Source: Rhodosporidiobolus odoratus
Lineage: Eukaryota; Basidiomycota; Microbotryomycetes; Sporidiobolales; Sporidiobolaceae
Reading direction: 5' to 3'
Length of the DNA: 64,000 nt
NCBI GenBank assembly: GCA_034387635.1
Contig: JAOANU010000027.1
Coordinates: 62,001-126,000, forward strand
The notes under the pieces were generated by a model. It ran no database searches, was not told where the DNA came from, and worked only from the letters and a program-made list of their open reading frames with translations. Made by a program: the position numbers and the translations under genes. Below, piece after piece: positions 42,245-52,532 of the stretch. Position 1 is the first letter of the stretch; every line of letters starts with the position of its first letter.

Positions 42245-42475
42245 AGAAGATTTTGATAAGACAATGGCGAAGCGGCTGGCAGCGAGCGGTAAGATGCGTG
42301 AGCGACTCAATTGCAATAGAAACTATACTAGAGAACATATAACAGACCTGGCAGCGAGCGGTAAGATGTGTGAGCGACTGAAGAAGAAGCTCCGCATCCG
42401 CTGCTGCCAATCTAGACCAGTCCTCTCCTCATCTGCCCTTCATTCCTTCTTCGCGTCCCTTGACCCCTTCTCACA
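42245..42475 (-). repeat. Copia-2 3' LTR
   Basis: 231 bp. Internal direct repeats start at 42276 and 42348. Very similar to the partner at 53523. Confidence 0.9.
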
Positions 42476-45463
42476 CCCTCCCTTGCCAAGGAGCTTCCTC
42501 AACCCACATCTCCCCGAAAACAACGCGTGCTTCACACTGCCCAATCCCTTTGTCAAAAAGTCCGCCACCATGTCATCCGTAGGCACCCACTTCAACGCTA
42601 ACGTCCCTTCCTCCACAAGGTCCCTGGTGAAATGGTAGTGGACCCCAATGTGCTTTGTGCGAGAGTGAGAGGTGGGATGAGAAGCGAGGATGAGAGAGCC
42701 GGAGTTGTCGCCTCGGATAAGAGTGGGGGAGGCTGGAGGGTATCCGAGGTCGAGGAGTAAAGCCCGTAGCCATAACGTCTCCCTTGCTGCTTCCGAAAGC
42801 GCCACATACTCCGCCTCCGTGGACGAAATCGCCATTGACTTCTGCCTTCTCGACATCCAAGCGACCGCTGTCGCCCACAATGAATCCCAACCGATCCCAT
42901 ATACATAACCCGACACTGATCGCCTCGCATCCCTATCCGCTGCGTGATCGCTATCGCTCCACCCTGAGAGGAGATCGGCTGAGAACCTGGCTGGAGACGA
43001 GCAATAGCGAAGGCCGATGTTGGTAGTGCCGTTGAGGAAACGCCAAATGCGAACCAGGATTGACCAATGGCGCTCGGCGGGACAGGCTGAGAAGCAAGAG
43101 GCAAAAGATAGAGCGAAGGCGAGGTCGGGTCGCGTGCAGGAGGAAAGGTAGACGAGGGCGCCTAACAGTTCACGGTAAGGACAGTCGAAGCGCTTGTCTT
43201 CAGCGGCGGGAGAGATGGAAGAGTAGTCTGAGTCAAGGGGAGTGGCGCGAGAGGTGAGGCAGTCGGGGAAGAAGCGGTCAAGGACGGATTTGGCGTAATG
43301 GAACTGGTCAAGTTTGACGGCTCCATCGTGGAGGCGCCGCACCCGCATACCGAGGAATAATCCGGTATGGACCCTTTTGAGCTTGCCCTCAAGCTTCTCG
43401 CTGAGGGCGTCGAGGATGGTGTCAAGGTCATCATTGCCGATAAGAAGCCCGTTGTCGACGTGAGCGGGGATGATGGCAGTCTTACCATTCCTCTTCCTCA
43501 CATACAGACCGTGGTCCGCGTCACTCCTCCTAAACCCTAGTCTCCCGAGCGCATTCCTCAACACCTTCTGCCATTGCCTCCCTCCTTGCCTCAACCCATA
43601 CAGCGCCTTCCTTAACCTCCTGACTGCCAACAGTCGCGAGGCATTGGTGAACCCTGGTGGTTGGCGTATGTAGATCTCTTGGTCAAGTTTGCCAAGAAGG
43701 TAGGCGTTCGAGATGTCAAACTGCCGGTAGGTCCAGGTAGGGTTGGAAGCGAGGAGGGCGTAGACGACTCGTACGGTGGTAAGCCGTACTGTGGAAGAGA
43801 AGGTTTTGTCGTAATCAACTCCCTCAACCTGCATATCCCCTTGGGCAACCAACCAGAAGGATAGAGGGAGGCGAGAGTCACATAGTAAGGCACGAGCGAC
43901 TTCAAGTAGGGAGCGAAACCGCCTTTCGACGAACCCGTTTTGCCCGTGAGTATAGGGAACGGTCCGCCGATGTTGGATGCCGGAATCGGAGAGGTACGAC
44001 TCGAGCATGGAATTGATAACTCACCACCGTTGTCAGTTTAGAAAGAAACGATAGAATCGCTCCCTCCAGCTTGAGAAACCTTCTTGAGGCGTGTGATAAC
44101 GACGGGAGCGACAGCGAGTTTCGTGGCGAGAGTCGTACCCCAGATGTAGCGGCTGAACCCGTCGACGACAATGTTGAGGTATCGCTCGCCGCGGAAACCG
44201 CACACCAGCGACGGTCCCCAGGCATGGGAGTGCAGAAGTTCGTTCCTCCTTGCCGGGGGATTCTCCGCCGTTTTGGCAACCCCTTGCCTCGTCGCCTTAC
44301 TCCTCTCGCACGCATCGCACCAGTGAAGCAGGCCAACCCCTTTCATTTCTCCTCAACCCCGTACTACAGCCTTCTAACTTGTGTAGGCGCTCTAACGAGA
44401 GGTGACCTAGACGTCGGTGCCAGCAAGAAGCTTGGTCAGCCTCGTCAAGTTTGAAGGCTTGCACGGGGGAGGGAGGGCAGGAGGGAGGTTGGCTCACCTT
44501 ACTCGCCTCGATGGTCATCGTTGGCCTCACCGGAACCTCCATCAACTTCTCCCCTTCCTCCGTCGACATCGTCAACGTCTCCTTCGTGTTGGAGAACACC
44601 AGTCCCGCCATCATCATCCTCGTCGTGGACAGCAGGTTCACTCCTAACCCGGGGACCCACATTACCCCCTTGAAGCCGACCGGACCGCCCTCGAGGTCAA
44701 AGACGATATCCCCCTCACCCAGTGCCTTTCCTCCGCTTCCGAATGCGCCACCGACCGGTCGAGGTGAGGCGTAAGCTTTGTAGTTGCGGAGGAAATTGCG
44801 CTCAGTGGTGAAATGCCTACTCGCATCGGAGTCGAGTACGAAGTCGGGATCGCTGGTGGGAGTGGCACGCTAAACAGTGGGGGATTTGTCGTCATTGAGG
44901 AGGGTAACGTGGTAGAAACGGGGTTTGACGTTGACATTGGCGTGGACGACACGGGCAGCTGGAATAGTAGACATGGGGGATTCGGAGTCGCCGAAGTCGC
45001 TTTGGCCGAGGTCGACTTGGGCGAGTAATGCGTTGATAGCGAGTCGGGCGGCCTCGTTGTGCATCGCTCCGGGGTTGAGGTCGATAACGTGCAGCCCTAT
45101 CGCCTCCTCCGGCGGTACCTTGATCCCAGCCTTCTTCATCTCCTCCACCCTGCTCTTTGCCTGATCCTCCTGGCACGCCAATGCGTAGTGCCCCGTCTTG
45201 AAACATCCAAAACACATTGCCTACAGTACCTTAAACCGTACGACGCCGCCTGAGTCCGTGAACGTCCCGTGCTCCCATTTCTCGTAGCCGGTGAAACGCG
45301 TCGCCGAGATTTTAGGTGCGCCTCTCCCGTTTGTCCCTTTCCTCGACCTCGTCCTCCACGTCCTTGTTGAGGCGCGGTCCCACACTGGGGGCGTTGGTGT
45401 TGCTGAGGTGAAGGCGGAGCTGGCAAGGGGGAGAAGGTTTGGCGCGCGGATTCAGCTGCCGCA
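42440..45463 (-). pseudogene. Copia-2 gag C-terminus and pol, with deletion, frameshifts and stops
   Basis: In minus-strand order: the end of gag (CFGCFKTGHYALAC preceded by a TAG; Copia-1 reads VLEGMCFGC there). Then a TAG before RATPTSDPDF, the protease region DFVLDSDASRHFTTERNF (D-S-G reads D-S-D), and LLSTTRMMMAGLVF. Integrase is frameshifted after LEGCSTGL, with a TAA before TDNGGE. The last frame, 44008-42440, joins integrase (VERRFRSLLEVARALL, PLSFW) directly to reverse transcriptase (LVAQGDMQVEGVDY). It skips the several hundred codons between them in Copia-1, then runs intact through RT and RNase H (AISSTEAEYVALSEAARE, MVADFLTKGLG) into the LTR. Confidence 0.85.
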
Positions 45464-45557
45464 TGTAAGGCTAGGGCCTCACCCGCGGAGATGATGGAAG
45501 GACAGGGGGGATTGAAGAAGGGAAGTTGAATGAATGAAGCTTAGGGCGGAGTCGGCG
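45464..45557 (-). mobile_element. LTR of a Ty3-A-like family, left part (split by Ty3-B)
   Basis: Starts TGTAAGGCTAGGG, matching the inverted Ty3-A LTR. Preceded by CCGCA (45459-45463), its target duplication with Copia-2 gag. It continues at 52375-52527. Confidence 0.85.
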
Positions 45558-45916
45558 TGCTACGTCTCGATCGACGAGCACGACTTAACTCCCCCAAGAG
45601 CTAAGTCTATTTCCTTCTCGATGTTCTCCTTCATCTCACTCCTCTTCAGTCCTGCGCTCACATCCGTGACCTTGCAGCCTGCAGTCGGACCTTCTCAGGT
45701 CAGGAGGAATGTTGAGTGATCGGGATGTCGACTTGGGCTTCGGTACTTCTGTAGTTTTACCTCACCGCTACATCTCCCTATCTCTCTGTCGAATATAAAG
45801 CTCGAATCACTGTTGATTGCTTTTGTAGCGGGAAGCTAGAGCACGTATCGACCTACCCCCCATCTCTCCGCTCGACTATCGACTTCGCCTCGAGCTTGAG
45901 GTTGGTAGCTCTTGCA
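45558..45916 (+). repeat. Ty3-B 5' LTR
   Basis: 359 bp, apparently identical to its partner, implying very recent insertion. Followed by CTTTTTTAACAGTTG; no tRNA primer site was recognised. Confidence 0.92.
45793..45800 (+). promoter_or_regulatory. TATA box in the Ty3-B LTR
   Basis: ATATAAAG lies about 120 nt before the LTR end, a suitable place for the element's RNA polymerase II promoter. The same sequence occurs in the 3' LTR. Confidence 0.55.
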
Positions 45917-46231
45917 CTTTTTTAACAGTTGAGCCTTCGATTGCATCTCTCCCTGGATTGAATCGACTTCACCATTTCGTCCCAGTCCAGCAACTCCGAG
46001 GTCGCCCCTGTCCCCGCGACCACCTCCTCTTCGTCCGGTTCCTCCTCCCGGTCCACTTCATCTCTCTCGTCTCTATCTCCGTCGGTTCCTCCCCCACCGC
46101 GTCGATCCATTCGCTTCAACCGGAATCCGTCCTATTCTCCGTCTGACCTGGACACCTTCTTGACCGCCCAACGCTCCATCTCCCGATCCACTCGCTTCGC
46201 TCAACTTCCGCCCGCCTCGCCGCCTTCCGTC

Positions 46232-47710
46232 ATGTCCTCTCCACTCCGCCTCGACACCGTCCTCTCCGACCCTGCAGATGCCTGGCAAGGCGAACGCTCG
46301 GCGTCAGTCGCCTCGTCCCACCGGTCCGCCAATTCCGTTCTTCGACGGGAACAAGCCGCGGACGCTTTCAAGGCGGCAGCCGAGGTTCGGCGTAGGGCCT
46401 TCGAGGCGCAGGAACAGCGTATGAAGCAGGAAATGGATGAGGCAATGAGTGCGGCAGATGTCAAGTCGGAGATGGGCCGGGAAAAACCCCTCCCTCTTGG
46501 TTCGGCCAAGGAGGAGGAAGCGGACGTGATGCAGCGGCGCCTCGCAGACCTCAAGCACGAGGCCAGGGCGCTCGAGCGTATGCTCGCGCATCGTGGTGGC
46601 GTGGTCGTTTCCTCGCCTACCTCCTCATCTTCCTCCCACACTTCACTCGCCTCCCTTCCAGCCGTCCCTCTCGCCTCCTTTGGCCACAAGATCAAGGTCA
46701 AGGAGCCAAAGCCCTGGACAGGCGAGTTTGATATGGTCAAGCGAGAAGGATGGATCAAGACGGTCGCGTTATATTGCGCGGGTCTGGAGTTGGACATCAA
46801 GGCGGTCTTAGATGAGCACCTCACGCCCTTTCCTTTCTACACCATTCGCTCTCTATTCTCTCCTGAGGTTACTAACGGGTCGATCTCGCCTCAGGCTTGG
46901 TTTGACGCTCGTAACAGCAGGATCCCGTTCACGTCCGTCGAGGATGTCTTCAAGGCTCTCCGATCCCATTGGGCGGATGACCACGCCGCCGAGCATGCGT
47001 TGTCGCGCTATCGCAGTGCCCGTCAGGGTTCCCTGCGGGCACACGATTTCGGCGCTTCGCTGGACGCTCTGGCAGACGCTTGCTTCGATCGACAGATCGA
47101 CGACCTCGACCGGCGTACCACCTTCTTGGGTGGTCTCCTTCCCGCCGTGCAAGACTTCGTCCGCACCCAGTTGGCATCGTTGAAGGCGCTGGGGACGGGC
47201 AAGCCCACGTTTGATGAGGTCGTCAAGATCGCCGCCTTGACGGACGGCTTGGCCACCTTTTCTTCCAAGAAGAACTCTTCCGTCGTTCCTGGCACCTCCA
47301 CTACCTCTAAGAAGTCGAGTGCTAACGAACCTTCGTCTCCCTCCCCTTCTAAACCCTCGTCTCCCCGTGGCCCTTCTACGTGGACTCAGGAAGCCCAAGT
47401 TTGGCAGTCTTCGCACCCTGTGGCCTCTAAGGCCGACTGGTTTGATGCGCGTTCGCGTCCTACCAGTAAACAGATGCGCTGCTACCACTGCGGTGACCTG
47501 GGGACGCACTACTCGAGGTCGTGCACGGGGGTTCGAAAAGATCCGAAGTCGGTGATTGTGGCTATGCTATCGAAGTTGCGTATCTCCTCGTCTGCCCCTT
47601 CCCCGTCCTCCTCTACTCCTCCCTCTTCCTCCACGCCCGCGCCTGACATCGCCACGGCCAACCGCTTCGAGTCCCTTGATGAGGACGCGGGAAAAGCGGA
47701 CGAGGAGTAA
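46232..47710 (+). CDS. Ty3-B Gag
   Basis: About 492 aa from the first in-frame ATG (MSSPLRLDTVLSDPAD). The frame is open upstream to about 46148 without an ATG. A long helical, charged N-terminal stretch (RREQAADAFKAAAEVRRRAF, MKQEMDEAMSAADV) looks like a coiled coil. It is followed by the Ty3-type capsid region (KVKEPKPWTGEFDMVKREGW, FKALRSHWADDHAAEHALSR) and a zinc knuckle, CYHCGDLGTHYSRSC, near the C-terminus. It ends at a TAA at 47708-47710. Not fused to pol, unlike Ty3-A. Confidence 0.85.
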   Translation: MSSPLRLDTVLSDPADAWQGERSASVASSHRSANSVLRREQAADAFKAAAEVRRRAFEAQEQRMKQEMDEAMSAADVKSEMGREKPLPLGSAKEEEADVMQRRLADLKHEARALERMLAHRGGVVVSSPTSSSSSHTSLASLPAVPLASFGHKIKVKEPKPWTGEFDMVKREGWIKTVALYCAGLELDIKAVLDEHLTPFPFYTIRSLFSPEVTNGSISPQAWFDARNSRIPFTSVEDVFKALRSHWADDHAAEHALSRYRSARQGSLRAHDFGASLDALADACFDRQIDDLDRRTTFLGGLLPAVQDFVRTQLASLKALGTGKPTFDEVVKIAALTDGLATFSSKKNSSVVPGTSTTSKKSSANEPSSPSPSKPSSPRGPSTWTQEAQVWQSSHPVASKADWFDARSRPTSKQMRCYHCGDLGTHYSRSCTGVRKDPKSVIVAMLSKLRISSSAPSPSSSTPPSSSTPAPDIATANRFESLDEDAGKADEE

Positions 47711-47847
47711 GGCATACCCCACCTTGCTCCTCGCCGTCCAGTACCCGGGGTCCTATCCTTCCTCCCGCTGATGAATCTGCGGAGCTTCGTCACTCGGCCG
47801 TGTGCCTGTGCGAAACTATTATAGCTCACAGCGTTTCTGAGGGATGA

Positions 47848-50800
47848 GAGCGACCATCGAAGGAGGACATCCTCGCCTTCCTGTCGTCCCGTACCGGACG
47901 ATCCTCGGCGACTTCCCCTTCCGCTCGTTCCCATCCTCCTCTCCTATCTGCCGGTTCTTCCCGTGAGGGGTCGGCGGGGAACGTGGTTCCGGGTCCTACC
48001 ATTGCCGCTGTAGGGGAAGATACGTTAACTTCTCCTTCCTTGATAGAGTCGGATGCAACGCCTCAGCCTTCTCTCCGCGCCATGGACGAGACGAAAGAGC
48101 CGGTGTGCGAGAACTCGAATTCGACGGAAGCGTCCAGCCCGCCGACGGCTGCGAGGAAAAGAAAAACGAAACGGTCTTCCCGCTCGGCTAAGTTCTCATT
48201 TCCTCCTCCTTCTCTGGCTTCTCTACCGCTGACGCTCCCTTCCTTGTTCGGGTCTAAACAACTCGGGCAGCTGGAGGGGACTACTTTGATTGATTCTGGT
48301 TCGCAGGCGGATATTCTATCCCCCGAACTGGTACATCGACTTGGCCTGGACGTCCGTCGCCTGGTGGCTCCCATACATGCCGGCCTCGCCGCTGACGGCC
48401 AGCAGGTTCGACTATCCCTCGTCGCGACTACGTCAGTACGCGTCGGTCGGGTCAAGCACCCGGAACGGACGTTCTTCGTCCTTCCTCTTCCTGCCGGTGT
48501 CGAGGCAATCCTAGGGGTACCTTGGCTCAAGGATTCCGGCGTCGCGGTATCGTCCTCGTCCCTGTTTGTCGCTCCTTCGGGACCTTCGGAGGAAATCTAC
48601 AATTTCGACAAGGGTAACTTCGTCGATCAGCCGGACGCGAATTTTGAGTCAATGGGCTATACCCGTCGAGACATGACGGATCTCGATCTGGATTCTTTCC
48701 TCATCTGCGCTATCCAGGCGGGTGTACCTCAGACGCTAATTCAGGAGGTCGTCGAACGGATTGACTTTGAGCCGCATAACCCGTTGCTTGACGTTCCTGA
48801 CGACGAGGACCCGGCGACTGACTTCACAGCAGAAGAAGCGGCCAAGGAACTCGATACGCTGCTGGGCGAGTTCGACGACGTTTTCGTCGACTCCCTCCCG
48901 GGTCCGCCGCCTTTACGTCCCATCAACCACAAGATCCTCCTCAAGGATGAGGAGGTCAAGATACGTCCTCATGCAATCCGTATGCCGGATAGGTACAAGG
49001 CGCAATGGACGGCGCACTTGCGCAAATTTGTCGACACCGGGTTCTGGTCGCCCGCCGCTCTGGACTCCGCCTGCGCCATGTTTGCCGTGCCGAAACACGA
49101 CCGAACTCAAGCGTGCTTCGTCGTCAATCTCAAGCCGCGCAACGAGAATACGGTCAAGATGGCTTCTCCGATTCCGGACATGAAGGAAGTCCGATACCGC
49201 GTTGTCAGCAAGAAGTATCGCTCGAAGCTGGACTTCAAACAAGCGTATGAACAGATCCGTCTGGAGCTGGAGTTGGTGGCTCGCTCTGGGTTCGTGACAC
49301 CTAATGGGTCTTTCGTTTCGCATGTGATGCAGCAAGGGGATACTAACGCACCGGAAACCATGCATCAAGTTTGCTACTTGATGTTTTCCAAAGCTGTTGG
49401 CCGATTCCTTGACGTGTTTTACGATGACGTACTTGTCTATTCAGATACTCGCCGCGCCCATCTCCGTCACCTTCGCATCATCCTGACCTCTCTCCGCCAC
49501 TACAAATTCTATCTCTCGCGCTCGAAGGTCGACTTCTTCGCTACGACAATGGAGGTATTAGGTGCGGTGGTGGACGATGATGGAGTGCATGTGGTCCCGG
49601 AGAAGTGGGACGCGGTCACCAGATGGCCTCGTCCGAAGAACGCCAAGGACGTTCTTCGTTTTATGGGCACCGTGCAGTGGATGTCGGATCACTTGCTGCA
49701 TCTCAACGAGATCGCGGCCGTACTTACACGCCTGACGGGCAAAGCGGAGTGGAACTGGACTCCTGCATGTGACATGGCGTTTGATCTTCTCAAATCCCTC
49801 GTACCGCGCTCACTTTCTCCCCTCAACCTCGAGGCGTTAGACAACGGTACTGAACGTCTCTTCCTCTTTACAGACGCGTCCGTCTTTGGCTGCGGGGGTT
49901 GGCTGGGCCAAGGCGTGTCTCGTGACAAAGCACGTCCTTTCCGGTACTTCTCCGCCAAGTTCAACTCGGCTCAGCGCAACTACTCCACCACTGACCAAGA
50001 GCTCCTTGCTGTCTTCGTGGGAACGAAGAAGATGCATGAGCACTTGGTTGGGTTCCATTTCACGGTGGTTTGCGATCATGAGCCGCTGAAGACTTGGTTA
50101 ACGCAACCGCCCAAGGCGACGCGACGGCATGTCCGCCTGTGGGAGGTGCTCTCGCAGTATGACTTCGATTGGGAGTTCATACCGGGGGTTCGGAACGTCC
50201 TCGCGGACGCTCTTTCGCGTCTTGCAGAGCTGGACGAAGAGGAGAGACTGGGTCTACCCGTGGCGCCGGAGCCCTCTCCTTCCGCTGAAGACCCCGAGCC
50301 TTTCCCTTCCGAACCCTCTGAGCGTGCTCACGTGGTTATTTCTTCCCTCCTCGCGACCCTGCAGTCGCTTGAACCGTCACCTTCCCTCGTCACCGTCGCT
50401 CCCCTTTCCGTTCCTTCCATCACCTCTTCCCTTCCGCCCACTTTCCTCGACGCTCTTCGCTCCGCCACCTCCCTTGACGCCCTCACCAGCAAAATCCTAC
50501 CTTCCCCTACCGTTCATGCAGGTTTCGCGGTTGAGGACGGATTGGTCTTTCGGGAACTGGAGTCGAGCTGGAAATTGGTTATCCCGTCGGGTCGCCACCG
50601 CCGGAACGACGGACGGGAATCCGGATTGGTGGAATCGGTCGTGACGAGGTGCCACGAGCTGGTAGGCCATTTGGGGGCCAGCAAAACCTTGCACTATGCC
50701 CGGAGGTTCTTTTGGTGGAAAACCATGGCGGTGGACGTTGTGGATTTCTGTCGCTCTTGCGAGCCCTGCGCGCGTAACAAGGCGCCCACTACTGCTCCTT

Positions 50801-52041
50801 ATGGATTCCTCCACAGCCTCGACCCTCCGCCGCGCTGCTGGTCACGCGTCGGAATGGATTTCGTCGTCGGACTTCCCACCTCTCTCTACCACTCTCGGCC
50901 CGTCGACTCTATCCTCACCGTTACCGACTACCTCATCAAAATGGTCGTTCTTATTCCCCTCCTATCTACCTCTACCGCCATCGACGTCGCCGACCTCTTC
51001 CACTCTTACGTCTTCCGTCGTTTCGGCTTGCCCTCCTCGATCGTTTCCGACCGAGACCCCAAGTTCACCTCGGACTTCTGGGTCTCGCTCAACCGCAAGA
51101 TTGGGGTCTCGTTGGCAATGTCGACCGCGGCGCATCCGCAAACGGATGGACGTGCGGAGGTAACAAATAAGACGGTCGGTCAGATCTTACGGGTCCTGTG
51201 CGAGGACGCGCTGGATGACTGGGCGTCTAAGTTGGTGGCGTGCGAGTTTGCCATCAATTCGGCCACGGCCGCCGCTACGGAGTTGTCGCCCTTCGAAGTC
51301 GTTTACGGCTTTTTGCCGTCCGTCTGGCCCGCCGGTTCGTGGGATGTCGGGGGAAACTTGGCCGCTGAAGGTGTCGCCAAGCGATCTCGGCTCCACTCCC
51401 TTGCCGCCACCGACGCCATCATCGCCTCCCGCGTCCACATGACCCATCGAGAAAATCGCCATCGTCGTGACGATACTACCGTGTTCTCGGTGGGGGACAA
51501 GGCCTATTTATCTTCCGCCGGTCTTCGTTTCCCGAAACACCTTGCCGCCAAATTCATTCCCCGGTTCATCGGACCATACACCATTACCGCTTCCTTCCCC
51601 TCTTCGTCCAACTATTCCCTTGCCCTTCCTCCGCATCTTCGCATCCACAACAAGTTCCACGCCTCTAAACTCCGTCCTCACCTTCCTAATGACGACGACC
51701 GCTTCCCTCACCGTTCGCTCGACTCTCCGCCTCCGGTAATCGCCGCCTCCGACGCCGCTGAAGCGGAATACCTGATCGAGAAGTTGGTGGCGGACCGTAT
51801 GATTCGGGGGAAGCGCGAGTTCAAAGTGCGATACTTGGGGTACTCCGCGGCGGAGGATCAGTGGCGGCCGGAAGCAGAGCTGCGAGTGTCGGCCAAAGAA
51901 ACGTTGGATGCGTATCTGGCTCTTCAACGCCTGTGGCCGGGTAAGAAGAAACGGGTTGGGGTCTCTGGACTCCTTGTTTCATTGCGTGCCTCCTTCTCAG
52001 GGGGGGTGAGTGCTACGTCTCGATCGACGAGCACGACTTAA
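47848..52041 (+). CDS. Ty3-B Pol polyprotein (protease, RT, RNase H, integrase, chromodomain)
   Basis: Open from just after a TGA at 47845-47847 to a TAA at 52041, inside the 3' LTR. The first ATG is at about 48082 (MDETKEPVC). Domains in order: protease LIDSGSQADILSPELVHRL; reverse transcriptase ACFVVNLKPRNENT, SKLDFKQAYEQIRLE, VMQQGDTNAPETMH and LDVFYDDVLVYS; RNase H LFTDASVFGCGGWLGQ and TTDQELLAVFVGTKK; integrase zinc part CHELVGHLGASKTLHY and CRSCEPCARNK, core GMDFVVGLPTS, IVSDRDPKFTSDFW and HPQTDGRAEVTNKT; chromodomain near the C-terminus (EYLIEKLVADRM, FKVRYLGYSAAEDQW). All main catalytic residues are present. The pol frame differs from gag and does not overlap it: gag stops at 47710 and pol opens at 47848. 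Confidence 0.9.
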   Translation, partial: ERPSKEDILAFLSSRTGRSSATSPSARSHPPLLSAGSSREGSAGNVVPGPTIAAVGEDTLTSPSLIESDATPQPSLRAMDETKEPVCENSNSTEASSPPTAARKRKTKRSSRSAKFSFPPPSLASLPLTLPSLFGSKQLGQLEGTTLIDSGSQADILSPELVHRLGLDVRRLVAPIHAGLAADGQQVRLSLVATTSVRVGRVKHPERTFFVLPLPAGVEAILGVPWLKDSGVAVSSSSLFVAPSGPSEEIYNFDKGNFVDQPDANFESMGYTRRDMTDLDLDSFLICAIQAGVPQTLIQEVVERIDFEPHNPLLDVPDDEDPATDFTAEEAAKELDTLLGEFDDVFVDSLPGPPPLRPINHKILLKDEEVKIRPHAIRMPDRYKAQWTAHLRKFVDTGFWSPAALDSACAMFAVPKHDRTQACFVVNLKPRNENTVKMASPIPDMKEVRYRVVSKKYRSKLDFKQAYEQIRLELELVARSGFVTPNGSFVSHVMQQGDTNAPETMHQVCYLMFSKAVGRFLDVFYDDVLVYSDTRRAHLRHLRIILTSLRHYKFYLSRSKVDFFATTMEVLGAVVDDDGVHVVPEKWDAVTRWPRPKNAKDVLRFMGTVQWMSDHLLHLNEIAAVLTRLTGKAEWNWTPACDMAFDLLKSLVPRSLSPLNLEALDNGTERLFLFTDASVFGCGGWLGQGVSRDKARPFRYFSAKFNSAQRNYSTTDQELLAVFVGTKKMHEHLVGFHFTVVCDHEPLKTWLTQPPKATRRHVRLWEVLSQYDFDWEFIPGVRNVLADALSRLAELDEEERLGLPVAPEPSPSAEDPEPFPSEPSERAHVVISSLLATLQSLEPSPSLVTVAPLSVPSITSSLPPTFLDALRSATSLDALTSKILPSPTVHAGFAVEDGLVFRELESSWKLVIPSGRHRRNDGRESGLVESVVTRCHELVGHLGASKTLHYARRFFWWKTMAVDVVDFCRSCEPCARNKAPTTAPYGFLHSLDPPPRCWSRVGMDFVVGLPTSLYHSRPVDSILTVTDYLIKMVVLIPLLSTSTAIDVADLFHSYVFRRFGLPSSIVSDRDPKFTSDFWVSLNRKIGVSLAMSTAAHPQTDGRAEVTNKTVGQILRVLCEDALDDWASKLVACEFAINSATAAATELSPFEVVYGFLPSVWPAGSWDVGGNLAAEGVAKRSRLHSLAATDAIIASRVHMTHRENRHRRDDTTVFSVGDKAYLSSAGLRFPKHLAAKFIPRFIGPYTITASFPSSSNYSLALPPHLRIHNKFHASKLRPHLPNDDDRFPHRSLDSPPPVIAASDAAEAEYLIEKLVADRMIRGKREFKVRYLGYSAAEDQWRPEAELRVSAKETLDAYLALQRLWPGKKKRVGVSGLLVSLRASFSGGVSATSRSTSTT

Positions 52042-52369
52042 CTCCCCCAAGAGCTAAGTCTATTTCCTTCTCGATGTTCTCCTTCATCTCACTCCTCTTC
52101 AGTCCTGCGCTCACATCCGTGACCTTGCAGCCTGCAGTCGGACCTTCTCAGGTCAGGAGGAATGTTGAGTGATCGGGATGTCGACTTGGGCTTCGGTACT
52201 TCTGTAGTTTTACCTCACCGCTACATCTCCCTATCTCTCTGTCGAATATAAAGCTCGAATCACTGTTGATTGCTTTTGTAGCGGGAAGCTAGAGCACGTA
52301 TCGACCTACCCCCCATCTCTCCGCTCGACTATCGACTTCGCCTCGAGCTTGAGGTTGGTAGCTCTTGCA
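52011..52369 (+). repeat. Ty3-B 3' LTR
   Basis: 359 bp. Its first 31 nt contain the end of the pol frame. Confidence 0.92.
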
Positions 52370-52374
52370 CGGCG

Positions 52375-52527
52375 CCTGGTTCTCTCCTCGCGCATCAGCT
52401 AACGGATTGAACCAGGTAGCTAGATTTCATTGTACTCTCCTCACGCATCAGCTAACGGATTGAACCAGTAATATACTGTGGTTCTCCTTAGCGGTGGTTC
52501 AGTGTTGGCGAGAATACTCGCCTTCCA
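52375..52527 (-). mobile_element. LTR of a Ty3-A-like family, right part (split by Ty3-B)
   Basis: Continues the LTR that begins at 45464 (together 247 bp). Contains two CAGCTAAC-GGATTGAACCAG blocks matching the inverted Ty3-A LTR, and ends CGCCTTCCA. Followed by CCGCA (52528-52532), the same five bases as at 45459. Confidence 0.85.
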
Positions 52528-52532
52528 CCGCA

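Larger units (their letters stand above)
45558..52369 (+). mobile_element. Ty3-B: Ty3/gypsy chromovirus inserted in the LTR that sits in Copia-2
   Basis: LTRs 45558-45916 and 52011-52369 (359 bp each, TG...CA) read identical by eye. Target duplication CGGCG at 45553-45557 and 52370-52374. Length 6,812 bp, plus orientation. Gag and pol are separate frames. Confidence 0.93.

Noticed and set aside
45534..45719. Short plus-strand frame in the Ty3-B 5' LTR
   Set aside because: It lies in LTR sequence, is not continuous with gag, and has no domain.
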